From Pseudolabrys sp. (lineage in GTDB: Bacteria > Pseudomonadota > Alphaproteobacteria > Rhizobiales > Xanthobacteraceae): a stretch of DNA of 46,828 nucleotides. The notes beneath the pieces are model-generated. The model worked only from the letters and a program-made list of their open reading frames with translations. It ran no database searches and had not been told where the DNA came from. A program made the position numbers and the translations under genes. Position 1 is the first letter of the stretch, and the number at the start of each line of letters is the position of its first letter. Below, piece by piece: positions 10,429 to 20,160 of this stretch. The stretch is taken from assembly GCA_030655215.1 (NCBI GenBank), contig JAURVZ010000017.1, positions 1 to 46,828 of the forward strand, in the 5' to 3' direction.

Positions 10429-11367
10429 ATGTCTTCGAGCCCCACCGACATTGCCGCGACGAGTGAGCCAACCGGCGTACCGCCTCAGGTCAGCGTCGTC
10501 GTGCCTTGCTACAATGGCGGTCGCTTCATTCCGCAATTGCTCGACTCGCTGGCGCGACAAACTTTCCGCGACTTCGAAATCATCATTGTCGATGACGGTT
10601 CGACCGACGAGGCCACGCGCGCAGCCTTGGCCGCGCTCGACCCAACCATCCGCGTCATTCGCCAGGCCAATAAGGGCCTGTCAGGCGCGCGCAACACCGG
10701 CATTGCCGCGTCGCGTGCGGAGCTTGTCGTGCCGCTTGATTGCGACGACACGTTCGCGCCGCCCTTTATCGGCGATGCTGTCGACCTCATCCGCACCGCG
10801 CCGGCCGATGTCGCCATGGTGCTGTGCCATATGACCTTGCTTGGCGCAGCCTCGGGCCAGCTCGAGCGCCACTTCAACCGTTTCGATCTGCTGTTCACCA
10901 ATCCGATCCCGTCGGCGGTGCTGTTGCGCAAGGAGAGCTGGCTGGCGGCTGGCGGTTATGACGAGAATATGCGCGACGGCTACGAGGATTGGGAATTCTA
11001 TTTGCGGCTGATGCTGCGCGGCTATCGCGGCGTTACCATTCCGAGGCCGTATATGAACTATCTCGTCTCGACCGGCGGCATGTTGTTCAACCAATCGTCC
11101 GGTAAACATGCGGCGATCTGGCGCCGCATGCGGCAGAAACACGCCGAGGCCTTCTCGCCGCTGGCCATGCTGCGGCTGTGGCGCGACAGCCGCGCCGGGT
11201 CGCTCAAGGATGAGCCCGGCCATGTCTCGGCTTTCAAGGCGATCAGCGCCTATCTGATGGCGGTGGCTTTACCGGAGCGCTTCTTCTCCGCGTTGGTGGC
11301 TCTGCGTCGCCAGCGGCATCTGATCGGCGGCAATCGGCCCGCCTATGTCCTGAACGAAAAACACTGA
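10429..11367 (+). CDS. glycosyltransferase family 2
   Basis: A 312-residue GT-A-fold glycosyltransferase. The N-terminal nucleotide-sugar site reads VSVVVPCYNGGRFI, then IIIVDDGSTDE, the conserved NKGLSGARNTGI and the metal-binding acidic cluster in PLDCDDTF (a DxD-like motif). The DGYEDWEFYLRL segment is the usual acceptor-side motif with the catalytic ED. No membrane helices, so it probably works on the cytoplasmic face on undecaprenyl-linked sugars. The next gene, a methyltransferase, starts 33 nt later in the same direction and is likely cotranscribed. Confidence 0.93.
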   Translation: MSSSPTDIAATSEPTGVPPQVSVVVPCYNGGRFIPQLLDSLARQTFRDFEIIIVDDGSTDEATRAALAALDPTIRVIRQANKGLSGARNTGIAASRAELVVPLDCDDTFAPPFIGDAVDLIRTAPADVAMVLCHMTLLGAASGQLERHFNRFDLLFTNPIPSAVLLRKESWLAAGGYDENMRDGYEDWEFYLRLMLRGYRGVTIPRPYMNYLVSTGGMLFNQSSGKHAAIWRRMRQKHAEAFSPLAMLRLWRDSRAGSLKDEPGHVSAFKAISAYLMAVALPERFFSALVALRRQRHLIGGNRPAYVLNEKH

Positions 11368-11400
11368 CGCTTCTCACGCACTCCCGACACTGAACTGGAA

Positions 11401-12303
11401 ATGACAATGGCCTATTCCTCAACAACCCCCGCAGCGATCGCACCCGCCAAAGGCTTCAGCCTCGACCGCGCCATCCGCAAGGTCTTCCCGTCGACCTCGA
11501 AGCTGACCTTCAATCCGCTGTTCAAGGCGGTGGTCAATGCGTCCGATGTGCTGCCGCGGCTGGTGTTTCCGGAATTCCGCGGCCTGCCGCCGAACCATTT
11601 GCGCATCCGCATCGGCGTCGGCAACCGCATTCTCAACAACCAGGTTCATTACCTGACGCATGCGCGCGACTTCTGGATGTTCGCCTTCTCGGAAAAGCTG
11701 GCCGATGCCGGTTCGACCGTGCTCGATATCGGTTCGGGCTGCGGACGCTGGGCGCATTGGCTGCGCGACTATAATTTCCGTGGCCGCACCTTCAACGGCC
11801 GCTATATCGGCATCGATATTGACGCCGAAGCGATTGCCTGGTGCGAGCAGAACTTCGATGCCGAGCGCTTCCGTTTCCACCATTCGACGCATGCCAGCGT
11901 GTCGTACAACCAAGCCGGCGAGGCGACCTCGTCCTACTATGCCGTGCCGGAAGCCGAAGGCACCGTCGATCTGGTCGTGTCGAACTCGCTGCTGACGCAT
12001 GTGCTGGAAGGCGAGCTCGAGAACTACATCAAGGAAAGCTACCGCCTGTTGAAGACCGGCGGCGCAATCATGCACTCGCACTTCAATCTCGACTATCCGC
12101 CGGCGACCTATGGCACACGTCATACGTTCCAGCATTCGATCGGCAATGCCCGCGTCGAGTCGATGGAACAGCCGGAAGCGGCCGTGGCCTATCGCACGGA
12201 TTATCTGTTCAAGGTTTGCCGTGAGGCCGGTTTCAGCACCTGCGAGATCGTGCACATGCCGGGCGGCGCCCAGCATCAGCCGATCCTGCTGTGTAAGAAG
12301 TAG
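11401..12303 (+). CDS. class I SAM-dependent methyltransferase
   Basis: A 300-residue methyltransferase with a clear SAM-binding glycine motif TVLDIGSGCGRWAHWL (about residues 103-118), a second acidic motif IGIDIDAEAIAWCEQNF and a late motif VDLVVSNSLLTHVLEGEL. The long N-terminal part carries no domain I recognise. Placed right behind a glycosyltransferase inside the polysaccharide locus, it may methylate a sugar or end a chain; that is inference from position. Confidence 0.85.
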   Translation: MTMAYSSTTPAAIAPAKGFSLDRAIRKVFPSTSKLTFNPLFKAVVNASDVLPRLVFPEFRGLPPNHLRIRIGVGNRILNNQVHYLTHARDFWMFAFSEKLADAGSTVLDIGSGCGRWAHWLRDYNFRGRTFNGRYIGIDIDAEAIAWCEQNFDAERFRFHHSTHASVSYNQAGEATSSYYAVPEAEGTVDLVVSNSLLTHVLEGELENYIKESYRLLKTGGAIMHSHFNLDYPPATYGTRHTFQHSIGNARVESMEQPEAAVAYRTDYLFKVCREAGFSTCEIVHMPGGAQHQPILLCKK

Positions 12304-12358
12304 ATGGCGGGCCGGACTTCAGCCCGGGAAACGTGAGTCATTGACGCCGACAAGGCGA

Positions 12359-13042
12359 TCAGTGGCTCGCGGTTGCTACCCAGCCGCGGAACGAGAAGGC
12401 GGCATAGAAGAGTTCAACGTCCGAGAACCCGGCGTGGCTCAGCAGTGCTTCCTCGTCTGCGGGGGAAAGCAAAGGCAGGCGTCCGACCATACCTGCGGCG
12501 GAGGCCTTGGCCGTCGCCCAATCAACGCCGCTGCGGTTGGCAAAAGCCATTGAGCGCGCCAGCCAGCGTTCAGCGCCGGCGCTCGCAACGCTGTGATGGG
12601 CGACGACGAGGCGGGCGCCCGGCTTCAGCCGCCCACGGATCTCCCGCAGCGTTCGCAGCCGTTCACTCTCGTCAAGAAAGTGCAATGTGAGCAGACAGAC
12701 CGCGCCGTCGTAAGGACCTGACGGTGTTGCGTCCACGGTGCCTTCGATCAATTCGATCCTGTCGCTGAATGGCGCGATATTGTCGCGCGCAAGATCGAGC
12801 ATGGCGGCGGCGGGGTCGACGCCGGTGAAGACCCATTCCGGCTGCGCTTCGGCCATTGCCTTCAGTTCCATGCCGCCGCCCGCGCCAACCACGAGGATGC
12901 GAGCCGCATGCGGTGCACTTTCGCTGAGGAGTAGCATCACCATGCGATGGAGATCAGCCAGCCCCGGTACCTTCCGCGGCGTGTCATCCGCGTAGCTTGC
13001 GATCGCTGTGGGGTTAGAGAATGGGTTTTGGCTTTTCGTCAC
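12359..13042 (-). CDS. class I SAM-dependent methyltransferase
   Basis: A 227-residue methyltransferase: motif I is RILVVGAGGGMELKAMAE, followed by FTGVDPAAAMLDLARDNI and the post-motif LTLHFLDESERLRTLREI. It resembles small-molecule methyltransferases of the Methyltransf_25/12 type. The frame is open to 13120, but the GTG at 13042 has an AGGAAC ribosome-binding site and gives a normal N-terminus. It is transcribed alone and against its neighbour, so membership in the polysaccharide pathway is uncertain. Confidence 0.82.
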   Translation of the reverse strand: MTKSQNPFSNPTAIASYADDTPRKVPGLADLHRMVMLLLSESAPHAARILVVGAGGGMELKAMAEAQPEWVFTGVDPAAAMLDLARDNIAPFSDRIELIEGTVDATPSGPYDGAVCLLTLHFLDESERLRTLREIRGRLKPGARLVVAHHSVASAGAERWLARSMAFANRSGVDWATAKASAAGMVGRLPLLSPADEEALLSHAGFSDVELFYAAFSFRGWVATASH

Positions 13043-13242
13043 GATAGTTCCTGACAATTTCTTGCCGCACAACAGTCCCGAGCGAACGATAATAGAGCGC
13101 AGTGGATCATCTAACGCCACTCACCAAGTGAGTTGTATAATCTCGCCCTGATAGGCACCTTACACGACGTCACCGGCGTGTCCCAAGTTCATCCAGCTCC
13201 AAAGGCTTCCGGCGACGGCAACGCAATTGTCTGGAAGGCGTT

Positions 13243-13623
13243 ATGCAAATGATGTTGCTAGAGCAGTATATCGCCGGCTGGCGCGCTCAGGACGTGAACG
13301 CGATCCTCGCAACGCTCACCCCGGATTGCGTCGTCATCGAGAGTTTCGGGCCCGTCTACCGCGGTCACGCCTCGGTGGAACGATGGGTTGCAACGTGGAT
13401 TGCCGAGGAAGGTCTGGTGCTCGACTGGACAATTCGCGATTTGCAATCGCTGAGCGACCTGGAAATTGCCGAGTGGACATTCCACTACACTTTGCGCGGG
13501 GAAGAGAAAACCTTTGATGGTGCAACGATCGCGAAGTTGCGCGCTGGCAAGATCTCGTATTTGCGCGAGTATGCCACAACTGCCGCGCTCTATGATTGGC
13601 AAGGTGAGTGGAAGTCAATCTGA
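13243..13623 (+). CDS. SnoaL-like / nuclear transport factor 2 family protein
   Basis: A 126-residue cone-shaped alpha+beta (SnoaL/NTF2-like) protein. The pattern YIAGWRAQDVNAILATLTPDC, broken here after the paired helix, then YRGHASVERWVATWI and KISYLREYATT is typical. Members range from polyketide cyclases to small binding proteins, and nothing in the sequence fixes the substrate. It is a monocistronic gene between convergent polysaccharide genes and looks like an accessory insertion in the locus. Confidence 0.8.
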   Translation: MQMMLLEQYIAGWRAQDVNAILATLTPDCVVIESFGPVYRGHASVERWVATWIAEEGLVLDWTIRDLQSLSDLEIAEWTFHYTLRGEEKTFDGATIAKLRAGKISYLREYATTAALYDWQGEWKSI

Positions 13624-13653
13624 GCACGGGAATCCAGTTATTGTTTTCGGACG

Positions 13654-14937
13654 CTAGTACTGCTGCGCGGGCGTCGCTGAAACATGCGGCGCCCTTTGCC
13701 AGTTGCGGGTCGCCGCGGCGAGGCCCCACACGACGCCCAAGATCAAAAAGAAGTGGCGCCAGTGATCGGTATCGATCACGAAGCCTTCGGCCATTTCGCC
13801 AACGAAAGCGCCGAGCGCGGCGATTTGGTAGCCCTGCCACGGCGTGCGCTTCAATGCGGTGAAGAAGCCGACCCAGACGGTTGAAACCAGCAACAGGATA
13901 TAGGCGAACGCGCCGGCCCAGCCATAGACCAGGAACGCCTGCAGATAGACATTGTGCTGCTGCAAGCCGTGCACGCGGGCGAATTCAAACGGGCCCATGC
14001 CGTTCGGGAAATCCAGCACGGCGGCGAGGGCCTTTTCCTGCAACAGGAAGCGGCCGCCCTGACCGACATCATAGGTCTGGATCAGCTGCGCGCGGGTCGT
14101 GAACATCTCGCCGATCGAGCTAATCGACAGCAGGATAACCAGCAGCACCGCCATCGCGCCGATGCCGGCAATGGTCATGGTGAAAACGCGCATCCGCGCT
14201 TTCTGCGTCGGTGCGACCAGAATGGCCATGCCGATGACGACGAGCAGCGACACGGTGAAGTGAAACCATGAGCCGCGCGAGAAGCTGAGCAACTGGCCGA
14301 ACATGATGATGCCGAGGAAGATCACGGCGGTCAGTTCGATGCGTTGCCGGATGATCCGTTGCAACAGCATCAGCGCCGGCAGGATCAGGAAAGGGCCATA
14401 GACATTCGGATCCTTGAACATGCCTTGGGCGCGGCCATTGAGCGTAAACATGTCGGCGGCGCCGGGGAATGCTTTGAAATAGCCGATGGCGCCGAGGATC
14501 GCCGAACCGGCGGCGGCCAGCACATAGGCCGTTCGCAACGTCGCCATGCGGGCCATTGTGTTGTCGGCGACGATCATGGCGAAGATCAAGGCAGCGACAG
14601 CGAGATAGACCGAGGTCGCGGCGTATTGAATGGTTTTTTCCTGCTCCGGCACCTGCATGACGGAGAACAAGCCGGCGATATTCCAGGCGAGCAGTAGGAG
14701 CAGCGGCAGCACCAGGGCGCGGTGAAAGCGGATGCCGGCGATCAGGCCGACCACCGCCAGCACGGCCATCATGCCGTCATGCGGCGACGGCTCGATGAAG
14801 GCGACCGCGCTGAGCAAGACCGCAAGAAACAGCACCACCGTGAGCAGCCGCTCGTGAAACGGCACGGCCAGACTCTGAACATGGTTCCGCGCCAGCGGTG
14901 CATAGGCCGCAGCCGGCATGGCCGTGCGAACGACCAT
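13654..14937 (-). CDS. O-antigen ligase / Wzy-type polymerase family membrane protein
   Basis: A 427-residue protein with about 10-12 hydrophobic segments and the Wzy_C hallmark large loop containing TYDVGQGGRFLLQEKAL and FPNGMGPFEFARVHGLQQHN, followed by VYLQAFLVYGWAGAF. It would polymerise or ligate lipid-linked repeat units at the periplasmic face. It begins 14 nt after the priming transferase stop (frame open to 15027, ATG at 14937 chosen), so the two form one operon with the upstream glycosyltransferase. It is the second ligase-like gene in this locus. Confidence 0.87.
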   Translation of the reverse strand: MVVRTAMPAAAYAPLARNHVQSLAVPFHERLLTVVLFLAVLLSAVAFIEPSPHDGMMAVLAVVGLIAGIRFHRALVLPLLLLLAWNIAGLFSVMQVPEQEKTIQYAATSVYLAVAALIFAMIVADNTMARMATLRTAYVLAAAGSAILGAIGYFKAFPGAADMFTLNGRAQGMFKDPNVYGPFLILPALMLLQRIIRQRIELTAVIFLGIIMFGQLLSFSRGSWFHFTVSLLVVIGMAILVAPTQKARMRVFTMTIAGIGAMAVLLVILLSISSIGEMFTTRAQLIQTYDVGQGGRFLLQEKALAAVLDFPNGMGPFEFARVHGLQQHNVYLQAFLVYGWAGAFAYILLLVSTVWVGFFTALKRTPWQGYQIAALGAFVGEMAEGFVIDTDHWRHFFLILGVVWGLAAATRNWQRAPHVSATPAQQY

Positions 14938-14951
14938 ATCGTTGGCGGTGA

Positions 14952-16505
14952 TCAATAAGCGTTCTCGGTCTTGAGCAACGCGAAGGGCGTGCGGAACAGA
15001 ATGTAGAGATCGAGCAGCACCGACCAATTCTCGATGTAATAAAGGTCGTGCTCGACGCGGAACTGGATCTTCTCATGCGTGTCGGTTTCACCGCGCCAGC
15101 CATTGATCTGTGCCCAGCCGGTGATGCCCGGCTTGACGCGGTGGCGGGCGAAGTAGCCGTCGACTGCTTCGGCATAGAGGCGCGCTTCGGCTTTGGCATT
15201 GACCGCATGCGGACGCGGGCCGACCAGCGACAGATTGCCGTTGAACACGACGTTGAAGAGTTGTGGCAGTTCGTCGAGGCTGGTCTTGCGAATGAAGCGG
15301 CCGACGCGGGTTACGCGCGGATCGTCCTTGGTGACCAGCTTGCTGGCGGTGGCGTCGCTCATGTCGGTGTACATCGAGCGAAATTTGTAGACTTCGACGA
15401 GGTCGTTGTTGAAACCGTAGCGCTTCTGCTTGAAGAACACAGGACCGCGGCTGTCGAGCTTGATGGCAAGCGCGACAATCAGCAGCACCGGTGACAAAGC
15501 GATCAGCATCAGGCTGCCGATGATCTTGTCGAACAGCCACTTCATCACAACGTCCCAATCGGCGATCGGCCGGTCGAACACGTCGATAACCGGCACCTTG
15601 CCGATGTAGGAGTAGGAGCGCGGACGGAATTGCAGCTTGCTGGTATGCGCGGCCAGGCGAATGTCGAGCGGCAGCACCCAGAGCTTCTTCAGCACCTGAA
15701 GAATGCGGTTTTCCGCCGAGATCGGCAGCGAGAAGATCACCAGATCGACGCGGGTGAGGCGGCCGAATTCGACGAGGTCATCGACATTGCCGAGTTTCGG
15801 CTCGCCGGCGCAATCGGTGCCGCCGCGGTCGCCGGTGCGGTCATCGAACCAGCCGATGATCTCGATGCCGGTATCCTTCTGCTTGCGCAGTTCGTTGATG
15901 ACGCGTTCGCCGGGCTGGCCGCCGCCGACAATGACGGTGCGGCGGGTGAGGCGGCCTTCGCGGGTCCATTTGCGGACGGCGTAGTAAAGCATCTTGCGGC
16001 CGGAGATCAGCGCGGTCAGTCCGGCAACGAAATAGACGCCGAGCCAGAGCCGCGAGAACATATCGCCGGCCTTGAAGAAGAACGATGCGCCAATGGCGAT
16101 GAGGAAGACCACGGACCAGGCCGAGGCCATCCGCATATATTGCTTCTCGTGGCCGCGGAACGCATGCACCTGATAAATATCGGCGGTCTGGAAGGCGAGC
16201 GTCGACAAGGTGGCAATAACGACGACGGCCGCGAGATATTGCCAGATCGTCTCGTCAATCGGACGTAGATAGGCGGCGTAGATCGCCATGCCGACGACCA
16301 TGATCAGCACGAATTCGGCGATGCGCACGACACCGGCCAGCACGATCGGCGAGATCGGCGGCGCGCTCGGCTTGTTGGCGATGGCGAGAGCACGTTCCGA
16401 CAGCGGCTGCACAATGGCCTGCGGCTTCGGGCCTTCGCGCAAGCGGTCGAAGACAGCGGCGGCGCTCGCAGCGCCAAGGTTCGGACGAACGTCGGACTCG
16501 ATCAT
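14952..16505 (-). CDS. undecaprenyl-phosphate sugar phosphotransferase (WcaJ/ExoY type)
   Basis: A 517-residue polyprenyl glycosylphosphotransferase, which primes repeat-unit synthesis by moving a hexose-1-phosphate onto undecaprenyl phosphate. Four N-terminal membrane helices (about residues 50-180) are followed by a CoA-binding-like Rossmann domain ([16 protein letters not shown]), one more helix and the bacterial sugar transferase domain with [36 protein letters not shown] and KPGITGWAQ. Length and layout fit the WcaJ family. The start is uncertain: a GTG at 16520 is in frame, and neither has a good ribosome-binding site. Confidence 0.94.
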   Translation of the reverse strand: MIESDVRPNLGAASAAAVFDRLREGPKPQAIVQPLSERALAIANKPSAPPISPIVLAGVVRIAEFVLIMVVGMAIYAAYLRPIDETIWQYLAAVVVIATLSTLAFQTADIYQVHAFRGHEKQYMRMASAWSVVFLIAIGASFFFKAGDMFSRLWLGVYFVAGLTALISGRKMLYYAVRKWTREGRLTRRTVIVGGGQPGERVINELRKQKDTGIEIIGWFDDRTGDRGGTDCAGEPKLGNVDDLVEFGRLTRVDLVIFSLPISAENRILQVLKKLWVLPLDIRLAAHTSKLQFRPRSYSYIGKVPVIDVFDRPIADWDVVMKWLFDKIIGSLMLIALSPVLLIVALAIKLDSRGPVFFKQKRYGFNNDLVEVYKFRSMYTDMSDATASKLVTKDDPRVTRVGRFIRKTSLDELPQLFNVVFNGNLSLVGPRPHAVNAKAEARLYAEAVDGYFARHRVKPGITGWAQINGWRGETDTHEKIQFRVEHDLYYIENWSVLLDLYILFRTPFALLKTENAY

Positions 16506-16622
16506 GGGGGTACGCCACACTTACAAGCGACCGAAAGCACCCACGCGGCCGCGCGTGTTAATTCAGGTAAATTTGTAGGGAAAGACTCTCAACAAAGCCT
16601 TAGGGCGATGCCCCGGAATCCG

Positions 16623-17759
16623 TTAACGGCGGCCGTTTTTCCGTAAGGTTTCCAAAGCGTTGCCATAGGCGTCGAGGACGCCATCGACCATGGCCTGGAT
16701 CGAGAACGAGGCCTGGACGCGCTCGCGCAGCAGATGTGCCGCGGCGAGGGTGGCGTCGCCACCGTCGAGCTTGGTGACGATGGCGCGGGCCAGCGCCGGA
16801 GCGTCATTGGCCGGCACCAGATCGGCGGCCTGCGGCCCAAAGATCTCGTGAATGCCGCCGACGCGGGTGGCGATCAGCGGCAGCCCGCCGGCGCCAGCTT
16901 CGAGCACGACATAGGGCAGGGACTCGAAACGCGACGGCACGACCATGACGCGGCCGAGCTTGAGCGCTTCCGGGCCGGGCATGGCCGGCTTGAAGCGGAT
17001 CAGGTCGTTGAGACCGAGGGCGTCGACCTGATTGTGGAACATGTCGCGGTCCGGGCCGGAGCCCACCAGGGTGGCGGTCACCTCACGGCCCTCGCGGCGA
17101 AGCTGGGCAATGGCGTCGATCAGGACGTCGATGCCCTTGAGGTGGCGCAGTTCGCCGAGAAAAATCAGGTCGGTTGCGTCCGCCGCGGTGACGACCGGCT
17201 CGAATTCGCGCGGCGAGACGCCGTTATGGGCAACCCGCACCAGGCCGCGCGGCTCGCCGATCTTGCGGCGGAAAATGTCGGCGGAAAACGCGCTTTCGAA
17301 CAGGAACAGGTCGCCGCGCAGCATCAGCAGGCGCTCGGTCGTCAGGTAGAACCGGCCGGCGAGGTTGTCATTGCTGAACAGCAGGCTGCCGCCATGCGGC
17401 GTGTAGACCCGCACGGCGCGGCGGTTGCCGGGCGCCAGCCTTGCATAGGCGCCGCCTTTGGCGCCGTGGCCGTGAATGATGTCGGCCTGCGTTTGCGTGG
17501 CCCGGCGCATGACATGGGCGATGGCGGACGGGTCGCGCAGGCCGAAGTGGCGCTGCATCGGGATGCGGCTGACGCGAAGGGCTAGCTGCGGTTCCAGCGC
17601 CTTGAGCTGTGCTTCGCCGCGCTCACCCCCGGTCGAGCTGTCCGCGATCAGGCCAACGCGGTGTCCACGGGCGGTTTGCTCACGTGCCAGATCCATGACG
17701 TGACGGAACAGGCCACCAACCGGGGCGCGAAAGACGTGCAGGATGTTCAAGGGGGCCAT
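16623..17759 (-). CDS. glycosyltransferase family 4
   Basis: A 378-residue GT-B glycosyltransferase. The N-terminal half has NILHVFRAPVGGLFRHV and the acceptor-side IIHGHGAKGGAYARL; the C-terminal half has the sugar-nucleotide site LIFLGELRHLKGIDVLIDA and the EX7E-type segment VPSRFESLPYVVLEAGAGG. The frame is open to 18128, but that region contains the divergent promoter and the ATG at 17759 begins right before the first strand of the fold. It heads the operon with the priming transferase and the Wzy-like gene. Confidence 0.93.
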   Translation of the reverse strand: MAPLNILHVFRAPVGGLFRHVMDLAREQTARGHRVGLIADSSTGGERGEAQLKALEPQLALRVSRIPMQRHFGLRDPSAIAHVMRRATQTQADIIHGHGAKGGAYARLAPGNRRAVRVYTPHGGSLLFSNDNLAGRFYLTTERLLMLRGDLFLFESAFSADIFRRKIGEPRGLVRVAHNGVSPREFEPVVTAADATDLIFLGELRHLKGIDVLIDAIAQLRREGREVTATLVGSGPDRDMFHNQVDALGLNDLIRFKPAMPGPEALKLGRVMVVPSRFESLPYVVLEAGAGGLPLIATRVGGIHEIFGPQAADLVPANDAPALARAIVTKLDGGDATLAAAHLLRERVQASFSIQAMVDGVLDAYGNALETLRKNGRR

Positions 17760-17928
17760 GAGGTGAGCGAGCTGTAGCCTTTCGGGATCGCGGTGAGCGG
17801 TATTAGGGGCTCGCGTGGTTACCAAAGTCTTGACGCCGCAAGGGCCGGTTACGGCGGGATTAACGCGGTGGCAACCATAATAAGGTCTGATCGCGCTTAC
17901 GCCACAGAGTCGGTGTGTTGGAGTAGCG

Positions 17929-20160
17929 ATGCGCTTCCGTAAGAAATCAAAACCAGCCGCTGTGGCGCCTGTTCCGGTCATGCCCGTCATGGCGCCTGTC
18001 ATGCCCCCCGTGATGGAGCAGGACGGCGAGCCGGATCTGCGTGGCCTCGGCCGGGCGCTGTGGCGCCGGAAGTCAACGATCATCCTTTTCACCGTCGTGG
18101 CGGCGGCGATTGCTTTCGTCGTCGTCAATTCGATTTCGCCGCGTTATCGCTCGGAAGCCAGACTGTTGCTGGAAGCGCGTGAGAGTGTGTTCATGCGCGC
18201 CGATGCCGAGAAGAACAGCGCCGAGCGCAGCGCGCTCGATCCGGAAGCCGTCACCAGCCAGGTGCAGCTGTTCCTGTCGCGGGATCTGGCGCGCAGCGTC
18301 ATCAAGAAAGAAAAGCTCGACGAGAATCCGGAGTTCGATCCGGCGATCGGCGGCATGAGCCCGCTGCGCATGATTCTCGGGATGTTCGGCATGGCGCGCG
18401 ACGTCAATTCGCTGTCGCAGGACGAGCGCACGTTGGAATCCTATTACGACCGCATCAATGTCTATGCGATCGAGAAGTCGCGCGTCATCGGCGTCGATTT
18501 CTCCTCGGCCAACCCGGAACTGGCGGCGCGCGTCGCCAATGCGGTGGCCGAGCAGTATCTGACGCTGCAGCAATCGGCCAAGACCGATCAGACCCGGGCG
18601 GCCAGCAACTGGCTGTCCGTCGAGATCGAGAAGATGCGTGCCAATGTCGCCAGCGCCGAGGCCAAGGTTGAGGCCTATCGTTCGCGGTCGAACCTGTTCG
18701 TCGGCTCGAACAATACGTCGCTGCCGAGCCAGCAACTGACCGAGATCAATTCGCAGATTGCCGCCGCACGCGGCCAGAAGTCCGACCTCGAAGCGCGGGC
18801 CAAGCAGCTGCGCGAACTGGTGCGCTCCGGCCAGCCGATCGATTCCTCCGATATCGCCAATTCCGAATCGATGCGGCGGCTGACCGAGCAGGGCAATTCG
18901 CTGCGCTCGCAACTGGCTGAGCAGTCGACCACGCTGATGGACCAGCATCCGCGCATCAAGGAATTGCGGGCGCAGATCGCCGAAATCGAGCGCGCCAAGC
19001 GCACCGAGGGCGAGCGGCTGGCGCGCCAACTCGACAATGATGCCAAGGTCGCCGGCGACCGGCTGAATGCGGTGACCGCCAGCCTTGACCAGGTCAAGAA
19101 GCTGGCCTCGCAGACCAATGAGCAGGATGTGCAGTTGCGCTCGCTGGAGCGTGACGCCAAATCGCAGCGCGACCTGCTGGAATCCTATTTGGTGAAATAC
19201 AGCGAGGCGTCGGCCCGCGACAACGTCAATGCCGCGCCGCCCGAGGCGCGCATCATTTCGCGCGCCACGCCGGCGCTCAAGCCGACCTATCCGAAGAAGA
19301 TGCCGACCGTGCTGATTGCCGCCTTTGCCGCTTTTGCGCTGTCGGCCGGCTTCATCGTCACGGGCGCCTTGCTGGCGCCGGATTCCGCGCCGGTCAATTA
19401 CGGCTATGCGCAGGCCAATTATCCAGCGCCGCAGGCTTACGCTCAGCCACAAGCCTATGCTCATCCGCAAAACTTCGCTGCGCCTGTTTTCGCACCGCCG
19501 CGCATGCCGCCGACTTTGCCGCAAATGGCCTCGCCACCAATTGCTCCCGCAATGGCAGTCGCGCCGATGATGCCGCCAATGCCGGTCAGCAGCATCGAGC
19601 AGGTCGCGCAGCGCTTGCGTCAGTCCGGTGAGTCGGGGAAGCGCGTCACCGTGGTGGGTACGGCCCGTAACGCCGGCACCACCTATGCCGCCATCACCTT
19701 GGCGCGCGCGCTGGCGGCCGAGACCAATGTCGTGCTGGTCGACCTCGCATTCGGTGCGCCGAATATCTCAGTGATTTCAACGGACCCGGATGCGCCCGGC
19801 ATTGCCGAACTGGTGCGTGGCCAGGCCGGTTTCGGCGATATCATCACCACCGACCAGTTTTCGCAGGTGCATATTGTTGCCACCGGCAATGTCGGCACCG
19901 ATGCGCTGGCGCTGGCGGCGTCTCCGATGCTGCAAACCATCATCGACGCGCTGGCGCAGAGCTATGACCACGTCGTGCTCGATGCCGGCTCGGCGGCCGA
20001 TATGCCGGTCGAGAGCTTCGCCCATCTGGCGCAGGTGTCTGTGCTGGTGGCGGCCAATCCGGCGGATACGGTGACCCGTTCAGCCCGTGAGCGCATGACG
20101 ATGGCAGGGTTTGCCGACGTGACCATGGTGGCCGGCGCCGCGCAAACCGTCGCCGCCTAG
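17929..20160 (+). CDS. GumC/Wzz-type chain-length protein with degenerate BY-kinase domain
   Basis: A 743-residue inner-membrane protein. Layout: a Pro/Val/Met-rich cytoplasmic start, membrane helix 1 (about 50-68), the Wzz domain, long coiled coils in the periplasm (about 200-430), helix 2 (about 460-485), a Pro/Ala/Tyr-rich linker with QAYAxP-like repeats, and a ParA/BY-kinase-like ATPase domain (about 565-743). In that domain the P-loop reads GTARNAGTTYAAIT, so the catalytic lysine of the Walker A motif is missing, and the C-terminus (VVAGAAQTVAA) has no tyrosine cluster. Walker A' survives as VVLVDLAFG. It would set polymer length without autophosphorylation. Its stop overlaps the convergent gene by 4 nt. 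Confidence 0.88.
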   Translation: MRFRKKSKPAAVAPVPVMPVMAPVMPPVMEQDGEPDLRGLGRALWRRKSTIILFTVVAAAIAFVVVNSISPRYRSEARLLLEARESVFMRADAEKNSAERSALDPEAVTSQVQLFLSRDLARSVIKKEKLDENPEFDPAIGGMSPLRMILGMFGMARDVNSLSQDERTLESYYDRINVYAIEKSRVIGVDFSSANPELAARVANAVAEQYLTLQQSAKTDQTRAASNWLSVEIEKMRANVASAEAKVEAYRSRSNLFVGSNNTSLPSQQLTEINSQIAAARGQKSDLEARAKQLRELVRSGQPIDSSDIANSESMRRLTEQGNSLRSQLAEQSTTLMDQHPRIKELRAQIAEIERAKRTEGERLARQLDNDAKVAGDRLNAVTASLDQVKKLASQTNEQDVQLRSLERDAKSQRDLLESYLVKYSEASARDNVNAAPPEARIISRATPALKPTYPKKMPTVLIAAFAAFALSAGFIVTGALLAPDSAPVNYGYAQANYPAPQAYAQPQAYAHPQNFAAPVFAPPRMPPTLPQMASPPIAPAMAVAPMMPPMPVSSIEQVAQRLRQSGESGKRVTVVGTARNAGTTYAAITLARALAAETNVVLVDLAFGAPNISVISTDPDAPGIAELVRGQAGFGDIITTDQFSQVHIVATGNVGTDALALAASPMLQTIIDALAQSYDHVVLDAGSAADMPVESFAHLAQVSVLVAANPADTVTRSARERMTMAGFADVTMVAGAAQTVAA

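Noticed and set aside
18073..19524. A 483-codon open frame antisense to the GumC-type gene
   Set aside because: Shadow of the Wzz/coiled-coil region; its sequence is a low-complexity Arg/Leu/Gln mix.
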